Source: Bacillota bacterium
GTDB lineage: Bacteria; Bacillota; Dethiobacteria; Dethiobacterales; Dethiobacteraceae
Assembly: GCA_012800215.1 (NCBI GenBank)
Contig: JAAZJT010000013.1
Coordinates: 1-14,779, forward strand
Length of the DNA: 14,779 nt
Direction of reading: 5' to 3'
Of this stretch, positions 1 to 6,265 are shown piece after piece. The position numbers and the translations under genes are program-made. The notes beneath the pieces were generated by a model that saw only the letters and a program-made list of their open reading frames with translations, had not been told where the DNA came from and did no database searches. Each line of letters opens with the position of its first letter. The stretch's first letter is position 1.

Positions 1-233
1 AAAAAGACAGATACCGATATGCTGGTACCCGCTCTGATCGATACGGAAATATCGAAAAAGGCATTCCGTAAGAACTGGTCACGGCTCATCCAGAAGATCT
101 ATCATACCGGCCGCTTGTCTGCCCAAAGTGTTCCGGCAAGATGAGGATTATCTCTTTTATCGAAGAGCCAGATGTAATCAAAGACATTTTGGTCCACCTG
201 AAGCTATGGGCGGTAAGAAATCATGACCCGTAA
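1..233 (+). pseudogene. Transposase remnant (C-terminal end, frameshifted)
   Basis: The fragment starts outside the window. Frame 1 reads KNWSRLIQKIY up to about base 110. The continuation, PLVCPKCSGKMRIISFIEE followed by a helix ending in HLKLW, is in frame 3, so about one base has been lost near 109-111. The frame-1 reading ends at the tga of 139-141, while frame 3 continues to the taa at 231-233. The layout (tryptophan-containing basic helix, CPKC knuckle, 'MRIISFIE' strand, final helix) matches what I recall of the C-terminus of Y2/IS91-like 'transposase 32' proteins. The family name comes from memory of the motif. No terminal inverted repeat or target duplication can be assessed from one end. 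It is probably a dead mobile-element tail next to the AT-rich signalling island. Sure about the frameshift, moderately sure of the family. Confidence 0.65.
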
Positions 234-238
234 TAAAG

Positions 239-275
239 TTTTTGTAACGAATTGCCTCCTTCTACGGTTTATATT
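239..275 (+). promoter_or_regulatory. Putative ECF sigma-dependent promoter P1
   Basis: A TGTAAC -35 element (243-248) with the 'AAC' core typical of ECF promoters is followed by a 16-base spacer and CGGTTTA (265-271) as -10. The 37-base block 239-275 recurs at 3220-3256 with only three mismatches. Both copies stand just upstream of a small peptide ORF with a good ribosome binding site. An ECF sigma gene lies between the two copies, so it is the obvious candidate for recognising them. That assignment is inference; the repeat itself is seen directly. Confidence 0.72.
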
Positions 276-300
276 AATGGGAACACAAAAGGAGGCAATT
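250..300 (+). repeat. 12-bp perfect inverted repeat pairing promoter spacer with ribosome binding site
   Basis: AATTGCCTCCTT (250-261) and AAGGAGGCAATT (289-300) are perfect reverse complements 27 bases apart. The right arm contains the Shine-Dalgarno sequence of the small ORF at 304. The left arm lies in the spacer of promoter P1 and so would be absent from P1 transcripts, but present in transcripts reading in from further left. Confidence 0.6.
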
Positions 301-303
301 ATT

Positions 304-435
304 TTGGTTAAAAAAAGGAAATGCTCCTACTATGTTCGGTATCAATTCTTTTGTGTTGTTTTTCTGGTTCTATTACTTAAGGAAAGGAGGTATAAAGTTT
401 ATATCCTTGAAACCTTTTCTGGTTTTATAATCTAA
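304..435 (+). CDS. Small basic/hydrophobic peptide ORF (43 aa), first gene after P1
   Basis: This short ORF starts at TTG (304), nine bases after AAAGGAGG (287-294), and ends at 435, 19 bases before the next gene. The product begins with a basic segment (MVKKRK), has a hydrophobic stretch of about ten residues (FFCVVFLVLLL, roughly residues 16-26), then a basic segment (KERRYK) and a short hydrophobic tail. This suggests a tiny membrane peptide or a translated leader. An in-frame ATG at 277 would lie almost at the expected transcription start and has no ribosome binding site, so TTG is preferred. A second AAAGGAGG (383-390) inside the ORF has no well-spaced start codon after it. A similar small ORF follows the other copy of the promoter (3279-3356). 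No family recognised; whether it is translated is unproven. Confidence 0.45.
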   Translation: MVKKRKCSYYVRYQFFCVVFLVLLLKERRYKVYILETFSGFII

Positions 436-454
436 ATATAAGGAGGCATTAATA

Positions 455-1009
455 ATGGTTAGAAAAAGCTTTCGTGTGTTAGTGTTGTTATCGTTGTTAA
501 GTTTACCTTTTTACGCTTATGCAACGATTGCAGACGCAATTTCACCAAATAGTGTGCAATGGTTCAGCCCTATACATGGAACAGCACAATTCTCAACAAC
601 TGCAAGCAGTCCCTATGTAAAAGTTACAGGTATTAAGTACTCTCAGTCTACAATTAATAAGTACTTTGAGTTTTCTGAAATAAATCCACTAGTTCCTAAA
701 TATAACGAACTAGAATTTAGAGCTAATACAAGTACATACTGGAATGGTATGGGTACGCTATACTCTAATTTACCTGGTGCTTACAAAGAGTATGATTCAG
801 ATGATGTTTCAATTGGATGTTTTCCTGGTTCCGCTTATTCAACTACAACATATTATGGCACACTATACTTGAATAAACGTTCTAATCCCTCTACGTCACC
901 AGTTCTTTTCGAGTCAGAATATGGTTCATGGTATTATATAGATGGAATTCCGGAATTGTACGAAACAATATTTCCCACTTTAAACCACGGAACGGCAAGA
1001 TCATGGTAA
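455..1009 (+). CDS. Secreted protein of unknown function (184 aa)
   Basis: The start is well supported: AGGAGG (441-446) lies eight bases before the ATG. The N-terminus is a classical signal peptide, with basic VRKSFR, a hydrophobic core of leucines and valines, and an AYA|T-like cleavage site near residue 23. The mature part, about 160 residues, is rich in Ser, Thr, Tyr, Trp and Asn and has one cysteine (GCFPG, about residue 122). It has no second membrane segment and no lipobox, sortase motif or catalytic signature I can see, so it is probably released or loosely wall-associated. It is the second ORF after promoter P1 and 27 bases upstream of another exported protein, so the two are probably co-expressed under ECF control. 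I do not recognise a family. The high content of short polar beta-like stretches suggests a beta-rich fold, but that is a guess. Confidence 0.8.
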   Translation: MVRKSFRVLVLLSLLSLPFYAYATIADAISPNSVQWFSPIHGTAQFSTTASSPYVKVTGIKYSQSTINKYFEFSEINPLVPKYNELEFRANTSTYWNGMGTLYSNLPGAYKEYDSDDVSIGCFPGSAYSTTTYYGTLYLNKRSNPSTSPVLFESEYGSWYYIDGIPELYETIFPTLNHGTARSW

Positions 1010-1036
1010 CTCCATTAAAAAGAAAGAGGTATGAAT

Positions 1037-1729
1037 ATGAAAAGAAAAATTTTCACTGTTTCCCTCATACTGGCTTTAGTTTTTGCGTTTATTAAAGCCC
1101 CTATTGCCTCAATGGCAAACATTAGTTATGGTAATAGCCATAAAGACAATGTTAGGGTTTTTGTCGGCGGGAGCAGAAGTCCATTACTATCACTAAAATA
1201 TAAGGCAGAAAGACATGGATTACTGCAAGAATTATCAAAGGACAGTTTAAATGCAAAGAAAAAATTCACTGCAACAATAGCTTTTAAAGACTTTCAAAGC
1301 ATTGATGCAGTACAAACATTGCTTGAGAAATATGATGTATCAGCTGTAGGTGCTTGTTATTGGCCAGAAGGTTTTCAGGGTAGAGCCGTAGCGACGTTTG
1401 ACGAGACAGTAAAACTAAAAGAAACATTAACAACAGAAACTCAAAAAGCATATGCAGGATTTGAGACAGATAAATTGACTGAAGATGAAATTATCGAAAA
1501 CTATGGAACTGATTTTCCTATTGTTTGGAACAAATTAACTTCGGGTGATTTTAAACTTTTTGCTGTAGATATATATGCTTCACCTGATATTTTAGTAGAA
1601 ATAACAAAGGAAACATTTGTTGACTTGATAGATGTCCATTATCATACTGCAGCCGAAGAGACTGCTGCCAAGGAAAAACGTTCCATTAACTATATCGTAC
1701 TTGTTAACAAACCAGATGGGACACTATAG
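1037..1729 (+). CDS. Exported protein of unknown function (230 aa)
   Basis: There are two ATGs in frame, at 1031 and 1037. The purine-rich GAAAGAGG (1022-1029) is one base from the first and seven from the second, so 1037 is chosen. The product starts with a signal peptide: MKRK, a hydrophobic core to about residue 22, and an ASMA|N-like site near residue 29. The mature domain, about 200 residues, is mixed charged/polar with one internal cysteine (GACYWPEG) and no other membrane segment. A helical lysine/glutamate-rich middle is followed by an acidic helix-rich region (TEDEIIENYG) and a last strand ending in NYIVLVNKPDG. It is the final gene of the P1 unit, with a hairpin terminator 67 bases after its stop. 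I know no family for it. Linkage to an ECF sigma/anti-sigma pair makes an extracytoplasmic stress or sensing role plausible but unproven. Confidence 0.78.
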   Translation: MKRKIFTVSLILALVFAFIKAPIASMANISYGNSHKDNVRVFVGGSRSPLLSLKYKAERHGLLQELSKDSLNAKKKFTATIAFKDFQSIDAVQTLLEKYDVSAVGACYWPEGFQGRAVATFDETVKLKETLTTETQKAYAGFETDKLTEDEIIENYGTDFPIVWNKLTSGDFKLFAVDIYASPDILVEITKETFVDLIDVHYHTAAEETAAKEKRSINYIVLVNKPDGTL

Positions 1730-1795
1730 ATTTCTCGTTACGTGATCTTTACTGTTTAACCTCGTTATTTAATGCCTATCCCTTCTATCTTTAGG

Positions 1796-1828
1796 CACCA
1801 GGCAATTAAGTTGCCCGGTGTTTTTTTA
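1796..1828 (+). terminator. Rho-independent terminator after the P1 operon
   Basis: The 10-bp arms CACCAGGCAA (1796-1805) and TTGCCCGGTG (1811-1820) pair with one mismatch around a five-base loop and are followed by a run of seven or more T's. It separates the secreted-protein operon from the sigma factor gene, so the latter needs its own promoter. Confidence 0.88.
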
Positions 1829-1976
1829 TATAACCTTGAACTAAAAAGAACAAGCTTAGCAACTTGCACCAGGGCTTGCTTTACTAGATTGATAATTACA
1901 TACACATTCCTGAACAAATGTGGTAAATTGGGGATTAGAAAAGATAAAATAAGACCCTTATACTACAGGAGGGGCA

Positions 1977-2519
1977 ATGAAAAAAAGTAAATTATTAGAT
2001 GACCTGTATAGTCAATACCGGTACCTAATGTACCACGTTGCCTATGGCATCCTCAAGGATCATAACTCAGCAGAAGATGCTGTCCAAGCAGCTTTTTTAA
2101 AGTTGGCAAAAAATAATTATCAAATTAATGAAATTAATTGTAACAAAACCAAGGCCTTCATGGTTATAGTTATTAGAAGCACTGCATTTGATCTTTATAG
2201 TAGCAACAATAAGCACCAGAATCTTTCTTATCTCGAAGATCAAATAACAGAGGCTGTAGACAATAATCCTACACCACTGGAGCTAATTATAAGCAATAAT
2301 ACTATTGACACAATAAAGAATACCTTCCAAACCATGAACTCAAAATACGCAGATGTTCTCATATTAAAATATTTCTATGATTATACCAATAAAGAGATTG
2401 CAAATCTTTTACTTATATCGGAAGAAAATGTCCGTGTCAGGCTCCATCGAGCAAGAAAAATATTGGTTGCCAGCTTAACAAAGCGAGGTATAGGTCATGA
2501 ACAAAGACACACTAAATGA
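1977..2519 (+). CDS. ECF-type RNA polymerase sigma factor (180 aa)
   Basis: The length and two-domain layout are those of an extracytoplasmic-function sigma factor. Residues ~8-45 form region 2 (LYSQYRYLMYHVAYGILKD, then AEDAVQAAFLKLAKN). After a linker, residues ~113-166 form region 4, with the helix-turn-helix around NKEIANLLLISEENVRVRLH and the terminal RARKIL helix. ATG at 1977 is preceded by AGGAGG (1967-1972). The 3' end overlaps the downstream gene by 23 bases, the usual arrangement for a sigma factor and its anti-sigma partner. Two near-identical ECF-like promoters (239-275 and 3220-3256) flank this pair and are its probable targets. I find no copy of that motif in 1829-1976, so the sigma gene does not appear to be self-activated by the same element. 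Its own promoter is not clear: only weak sigma-A-like hexamers (e.g. TTGCTT at 1876) are visible. The exact ECF subgroup was not determined. Confidence 0.93.
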   Translation: MKKSKLLDDLYSQYRYLMYHVAYGILKDHNSAEDAVQAAFLKLAKNNYQINEINCNKTKAFMVIVIRSTAFDLYSSNNKHQNLSYLEDQITEAVDNNPTPLELIISNNTIDTIKNTFQTMNSKYADVLILKYFYDYTNKEIANLLLISEENVRVRLHRARKILVASLTKRGIGHEQRHTK

Positions 2520-3195
2520 ACGAGTTTTTGATGAAATTATAAAATATGCCGTTGCAAATAAGATTGAGGAAACTGAATGCCCCAGTGAGGAAGAACTTGC
2601 AAAAAAATATACTTTCTCTGCATCATTTGAACAAAAGATGCAGCAATTGTTTGCACAGCAAAAACGTAAGGAAAAGATCGCTCACATGAAACGCACTGCC
2701 CTTAAAGTTGCGGCTGGAGTTTTAATATTTCTCTCAATCTCCTTTGTGACAGTAATGAATGTAAGCGCCCTGCGGGTTAATATACTTAATTTTATTAATG
2801 AGAAAATGGAGCAATATACTAAAGTTTCAGTAGAACATGAAAGTAAACCTAATACTGAAATGCAGGGTAAAATTATGCCTGCTTATCTGCCAGAAAACTA
2901 CAATAAAGAATTTTTCTCTGAAAATAAAAGTGGTTACTATTTATGCATATACCAAGACAACAATGGTAACAAAATAATTTTAGAAAAGCTATCTGAGTGG
3001 ACTACAGCAGGCATTGATAGTGAAGATGCTTACATTGAACAATTAGTAGTTAATGGTCACGCTGCCGAATACTATGAGAAAAATAACAATATCACATTAC
3101 TTTACAAATATGAAGGAGAAGTATTTCTCTTAAGTGGACCATTATCTAAAAGCGAAATAATTAAAATTGCAGAAAGCATGGGAATACATAAATAA
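2497..3195 (+). CDS. Membrane-bound anti-sigma factor with DUF4367-like extracytoplasmic domain (232 aa)
   Basis: The gene begins inside the end of the sigma gene, which suggests translational coupling and a sequestering partner. Residues ~1-65 are cytoplasmic, acidic then basic, and contain CPSEEELAKKYTFSASFEQKM, which I associate with N-termini of Clostridial anti-sigma proteins. A single membrane segment follows (about 68-92, VAAGVLIFLSISFVTVMNV). The remainder is extracytoplasmic. Its C-terminal ~110 residues (PAYLPENYN at the start, then an EDAYIEQLVVNGHAAEYYEK strand pair and a final SKSEIIKIAESMGI helix) resemble DUF4367. It should hold the sigma factor at the membrane and release it on an envelope signal. 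No HxxxCxxC zinc anti-sigma motif is present. Release by regulated proteolysis is family-based expectation, not visible here. Confidence 0.87.
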   Translation: MNKDTLNERVFDEIIKYAVANKIEETECPSEEELAKKYTFSASFEQKMQQLFAQQKRKEKIAHMKRTALKVAAGVLIFLSISFVTVMNVSALRVNILNFINEKMEQYTKVSVEHESKPNTEMQGKIMPAYLPENYNKEFFSENKSGYYLCIYQDNNGNKIILEKLSEWTTAGIDSEDAYIEQLVVNGHAAEYYEKNNNITLLYKYEGEVFLLSGPLSKSEIIKIAESMGIHK

Positions 3196-3219
3196 AATTT
3201 ATTTTAAAAAACAGTAAAA

Positions 3220-3256
3220 TTTTTGTAACGAATTGCCCCCTTTTACCGTTTATATT
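3220..3256 (+). promoter_or_regulatory. Putative ECF sigma-dependent promoter P2
   Basis: TGTAAC (3224-3229), a 16-base spacer and CCGTTTA (3246-3252) match P1 in sequence and spacing; 34 of 37 positions are identical. It begins 25 bases after the anti-sigma stop codon, and there is no convincing terminator between them. P2 would therefore add sigma-dependent transcription to any read-through from the sigma operon. Confidence 0.72.
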
Positions 3257-3278
3257 TTATATAAGGGGTGAAAAACTT

Positions 3279-3356
3279 ATGATTAAAAGGACAAGTGTAT
3301 TTTTTCTTATTATATCCCTGCTAACAACAAAATTTATTTTGGGAGATAAATTATGA
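3279..3356 (+). CDS. Small hydrophobic peptide ORF (25 aa), coupled to the next gene
   Basis: The ATG at 3279 follows AAGGGGTG (3263-3270) by eight bases. The ORF encodes a 25-residue peptide: a basic start (MIKR), a hydrophobic core of about ten residues (VFFLIISLL), then TTKFILGDKL. It could be a very small membrane peptide, or a signal-peptide-like leader whose translation feeds the next gene. Its TGA overlaps the following ATG (ATGA at 3353-3356), which suggests translational coupling. The arrangement of promoter, small basic-hydrophobic ORF and larger exported protein repeats that at P1. The ORF is too short for codon statistics. Its support is the ribosome binding site, the coupling and the parallel with 304-435. 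Confidence 0.5.
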   Translation: MIKRTSVFFLIISLLTTKFILGDKL

Positions 3357-4285
3357 ACAGAATTGAACACCCTCAAAATAAGTCCTCTACAAAAAAAGGA
3401 TTAAACCTTAAATGGGGATACCTTGTATTGTCACTGGCTGTACTGGTAAAAGTCATAGTCTTAGCTGTCGGTCAAATACCAAAAACCAATTTACCTTCTG
3501 CGGTAGAAGCTTATGTTTGGGAAGAACCCGGCCGCAAATGGGCTTACGAAAACGATTTGTTTTATGCAGAACCTATCGTTCGAAAACAGGATAGCGTAAC
3601 ATTAACCATTTGGGGTGTTGTTCTTTCTCCCTATGCCACAGAAGTGATTTATTCAGTTGATGGTCTGAAAAATGGTGGGAGCTTTGATATTGTTGCCGTT
3701 GATGGCAGGGGTGTATCATCTTATCAAGGTAGCGGTTTAAATTATGATGGCGGTTTTGTTAACACTGTAATAACTTATGCTTTAACTACTGAAACAGCAG
3801 AAGAACACACCATCACTCTTTCCTTACCGCAGCGTGGCAACATTTCTGACGGAATTGTGATTAATCTGCAGATTAACCCGCATTCTTATAAGGAATACTA
3901 TCAGGTAAAAAAACTGGACTATGCAGAAACTATTAATGGCATTACTTTAAAGGTAGACCGTGTTATTTATTCGCCTGTGCAAATCTATCTTGAATACCTG
4001 CTAACAGGGGAGGAATTGACAGAGTTTAGCACTAAAAATGCCGTTATCCACAAAAATGAGATTGCCTTGGCAATTGACGGTAAAAAAAGATATCTTAATC
4101 CTGCAGCCATCACAAGTGAAATAAACAAAGCAACAAACATGCACTACCTCATTGTTGCCCGCCCAGACATAATAACAGCTGACACAAAATTAGTACTCAA
4201 TAATGGCAGCTATCCCCCTAGTGCTGATGCTACCATACATACAGCCATCGAAGGACCATGGGAAATTCCGCTGCCGGTGCCTTAA
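3353..4285 (+). CDS. Membrane-anchored extracytoplasmic protein, DUF4179/DUF5643-like (310 aa)
   Basis: The start is supported by GGGAG (3341-3345), seven bases upstream, and by the ATGA overlap with the small ORF. Residues 1-21 are basic and cytoplasmic, ~22-42 form one membrane segment (WGYLVLSLAVLVKVIVLAV), and the rest is outside. Around residues 190-235 the pattern 'NGITLKVDRVIYSPVQIYLEY' followed by alternating strands resembles the beta-sandwich sensor domains (DUF4179, DUF5643) often fused to Clostridial and Bacillus anti-sigma factors. The cytoplasmic part is too short to bind a sigma factor, so it looks like an outside domain on an anchor rather than a second anti-sigma factor. Its promoter P2 puts it in the presumed regulon of the adjacent sigma factor, where it could act as a feedback sensor or effector. 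The role is inference and the domain name is from memory. Confidence 0.75.
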   Translation: MNRIEHPQNKSSTKKGLNLKWGYLVLSLAVLVKVIVLAVGQIPKTNLPSAVEAYVWEEPGRKWAYENDLFYAEPIVRKQDSVTLTIWGVVLSPYATEVIYSVDGLKNGGSFDIVAVDGRGVSSYQGSGLNYDGGFVNTVITYALTTETAEEHTITLSLPQRGNISDGIVINLQINPHSYKEYYQVKKLDYAETINGITLKVDRVIYSPVQIYLEYLLTGEELTEFSTKNAVIHKNEIALAIDGKKRYLNPAAITSEINKATNMHYLIVARPDIITADTKLVLNNGSYPPSADATIHTAIEGPWEIPLPVP

Positions 4286-4328
4286 AATAGTTACAGGTTT
4301 TAAATGACTTTGATCATGGCTAAAAACA

Positions 4329-4365
4329 AACTGCACCGCCAATTTTAAGCAATTGGGGTGCAGTT
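4329..4365. terminator. Bidirectional terminator between convergent operons
   Basis: AACTGCACC-G-CCAATT (4329-4344) pairs with AATTGGGGTGCAGTT (4351-4365), leaving one bulged G and a six-base loop. It is T-rich downstream on the + strand and A-rich upstream (TAAAAACAAA), giving T's on the - strand. It lies 43 bases after the stop of the + gene and 18 bases after the stop of the - strand cobO gene, so it can end both units. Confidence 0.88.
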
Positions 4366-4383
4366 ATTTTGTGCTATTCCTCT

Positions 4384-4914
4384 TTAGTACTCTACGCCTG
4401 GTTGGGCTTTAATGCCTGCTGCATAATGGTGCTTAATTTCTTTTATTTCGCTGACAAGATCAGCGGCGTCAATGATGGCATCATGAGCATATCGTCCAGT
4501 TAAAACCACATTCACATGTGCTGGACGTTCCCTTAGCATTGCCAATACATCTTCCACCTGCAGCAATTGACAGTAGAGGGCAAAATTAATTTCATCAAAA
4601 ATTACTAAGTCATACTCACCCGCAAGTAAGGCTTCCCGCCCTTGGGCAAAGATATTAGCTGCATCAGCCAGATCCTCTTGGTCAAAATCACCTATTTTGC
4701 GTAGCTGGCTGCGTTCTGATTGGACCACCGTCATATTAGGCAAAAATTTACGAATTCCTTGAATTTCTCCATAGGTGGGGTCACTTTTGCGAAATTGAAC
4801 CATAAAGATTTTCTCTCCATGCCCGCTGGCGCGCAGTGCTAAACCAAGGGCTGAAGTTGTTTTCCCCTTGCCGTTACCAGTGTAAACCATTACAATGCCT
4901 TGTCTGCTAGCCAT
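4384..4914 (-). CDS. cobO: Cob(I)yrinic acid a,c-diamide / corrinoid adenosyltransferase (176 aa)
   Basis: The protein belongs to the CobA/CobO/BtuR family, which transfers the 5'-deoxyadenosyl group from ATP to cob(I)alamin-type corrinoids in the cytoplasm. The N-terminal P-loop TGNGKGKTTSALGLALRA (about 12-29), a Walker-B-like DLVIFDEINFAL (about 102-113), VLTGRYAHDAIIDAADLVSEI near residue 140, and the characteristic end KAQPGVEY are all present. The length is normal. AGAGGTG sits before the ATG. It lies 54 bases after purD on the same strand with no terminator between, and is followed by the bidirectional terminator, so it is probably the last gene of the purine operon transcript. No other cobalamin gene is in the window; a link between purine synthesis and corrinoid adenosylation is not obvious and may be positional only. 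It could equally be named cobA or btuR. Confidence 0.95.
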   Translation of the reverse strand: MASRQGIVMVYTGNGKGKTTSALGLALRASGHGEKIFMVQFRKSDPTYGEIQGIRKFLPNMTVVQSERSQLRKIGDFDQEDLADAANIFAQGREALLAGEYDLVIFDEINFALYCQLLQVEDVLAMLRERPAHVNVVLTGRYAHDAIIDAADLVSEIKEIKHHYAAGIKAQPGVEY

Positions 4915-4968
4915 AAGATCACACCTCTTTGTTATTTCTATTAGAGCAATATTCGTTGATTAGTAAAG

Positions 4969-6246
4969 TTATCCCTTCCTGCAGATGGCTTTTTGGCCAA
5001 TATCATGGCGATAGTGAGCAGCGGCAAAGCTGATGGCCTCCACTGCCTGATAAGCCTTAGCAAGGGCAGCAGCCAGCTCGTCAGCCCAGGCAGTGACACC
5101 CAGTACGCGGCCACCGGCTGTGACAATCTGTCCGTCAATCTCAGCAGTCCCGGCATGGAACACAGATACATCTGGCAGCTTAGCCGCCTCCTCTAAGCCG
5201 GAAATAACCTTACCCTTCTCATAGGCTAAAGGATAACCGCCGGAAGCCATGACAACACAGGCGGCATGATTATCGTACCACTCGATGGTCGTGTTTGCCA
5301 AATCATTATTAATTACCGCCAGCATAATGCTGCAAAGATCTGTTTTTAAGCGTGGTAATATTACCTGGCATTCCGGATCACCAAAACGTACATTATATTC
5401 CAGCACTTTGGGGCCCTTTTCCGTAATCATTAACCCGGCATATAAGACACCCTTAAAAATAATACCTTCTGCCCGCAGGCCAGTAATGGTTGGCTGTAAA
5501 ACTTCCCGTTCCACTTGTGCCAGTAATTCCTTTGTCAAAACTGGTGCCGGCGAATATGCCCCCATGCCACCTGTATTGGGACCCTGATCATGATCATAGG
5601 CTGCTTTATGGTCCTGGGAAGAAGCCATGGGAATAGTAGTGTTACCATCGCTAAAAGCCAAGACAGTGACTTCTTCTCCTGCCAAGAATTCTTCTATAAT
5701 GATCCTTGAGCCAGCAGAGCCGAATTCTGCCTCCACCAGCATCCGTTTGACAGCGGCCGCCGCCTCTGCCAGGGTAGCGGCCACCACCACTCCTTTTCCT
5801 GCCGCCAATCCATCTGCTTTAATCACAATGGGAGCCTGCTGCGAATAAAGATAGTCCAGGGCTTCTTTTACATCGGTAAAGCTTTTGCTTTCTGCTGTCG
5901 GAATATGATACTTTTCCATGAGCTCTTTGGCAAAGACTTTACTGCCTTCCAACTGCGCTGCCCTTTTTTGCGGGCCGAAAATTCTGAGCCCGGCCGCCAT
6001 AAAGGCATCCACAATGCCCGCGGTCAAGGGAGCCTCCGGCCCCACCACCGTTAGATCAATTTCTTCTTTGCGGGCGAAATCTACTAAAGCAGTAATATCG
6101 TCCGCCGCAATGGGTACACATTCAGCTACCTGGCTGATACCAGCATTGCCGGGAGCACAATAAACTTTATCTACCTGCGGACATTGTTTTATTTTCCAAG
6201 CCAGGGTATGTTCGCGTCCGCCGCTGCCTACCACTAAAACTCGCAT
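4969..6246 (-). CDS. purD: Phosphoribosylamine-glycine ligase (GAR synthetase, 425 aa)
   Basis: PurD joins 5-phosphoribosylamine and glycine with ATP to give GAR, the second step of purine synthesis. The N-terminal MRVLVVGSGGREHTLAWK is the family signature. KADGLAAGKGVVVA (about 143-156) is in the ATP-grasp domain, followed by the GGMGAYSPAP loop and VRFGDPECQVILPRL, whose acidic residues bind metal and substrate. The C-terminus ends in the usual HYRHDIGQKA. Length is typical. A GGGAGGGGAG site precedes the ATG, 19 bases after purH. Complete, with no missing key residue seen. Confidence 0.98.
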   Translation of the reverse strand: MRVLVVGSGGREHTLAWKIKQCPQVDKVYCAPGNAGISQVAECVPIAADDITALVDFARKEEIDLTVVGPEAPLTAGIVDAFMAAGLRIFGPQKRAAQLEGSKVFAKELMEKYHIPTAESKSFTDVKEALDYLYSQQAPIVIKADGLAAGKGVVVAATLAEAAAAVKRMLVEAEFGSAGSRIIIEEFLAGEEVTVLAFSDGNTTIPMASSQDHKAAYDHDQGPNTGGMGAYSPAPVLTKELLAQVEREVLQPTITGLRAEGIIFKGVLYAGLMITEKGPKVLEYNVRFGDPECQVILPRLKTDLCSIMLAVINNDLANTTIEWYDNHAACVVMASGGYPLAYEKGKVISGLEEAAKLPDVSVFHAGTAEIDGQIVTAGGRVLGVTAWADELAAALAKAYQAVEAISFAAAHYRHDIGQKAICRKG

Positions 6247-6265
6247 AATCTCCCCTCCCTTAACT

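Noticed and set aside
1031..1036. ATG start at 1031 for the second secreted protein
   Set aside because: It is only one base from the purine-rich site; the ATG at 1037 is properly spaced.
1772..1990. Open frame of 72 codons before the sigma gene
   Set aside because: It runs through the terminator hairpin and its T-run, has no ribosome binding site, and overlaps the sigma start; its composition looks random.
3412..3594. Second-frame ORF inside the 3353-4285 gene
   Set aside because: It is a shadow of the well-supported membrane protein and has no ribosome binding site.
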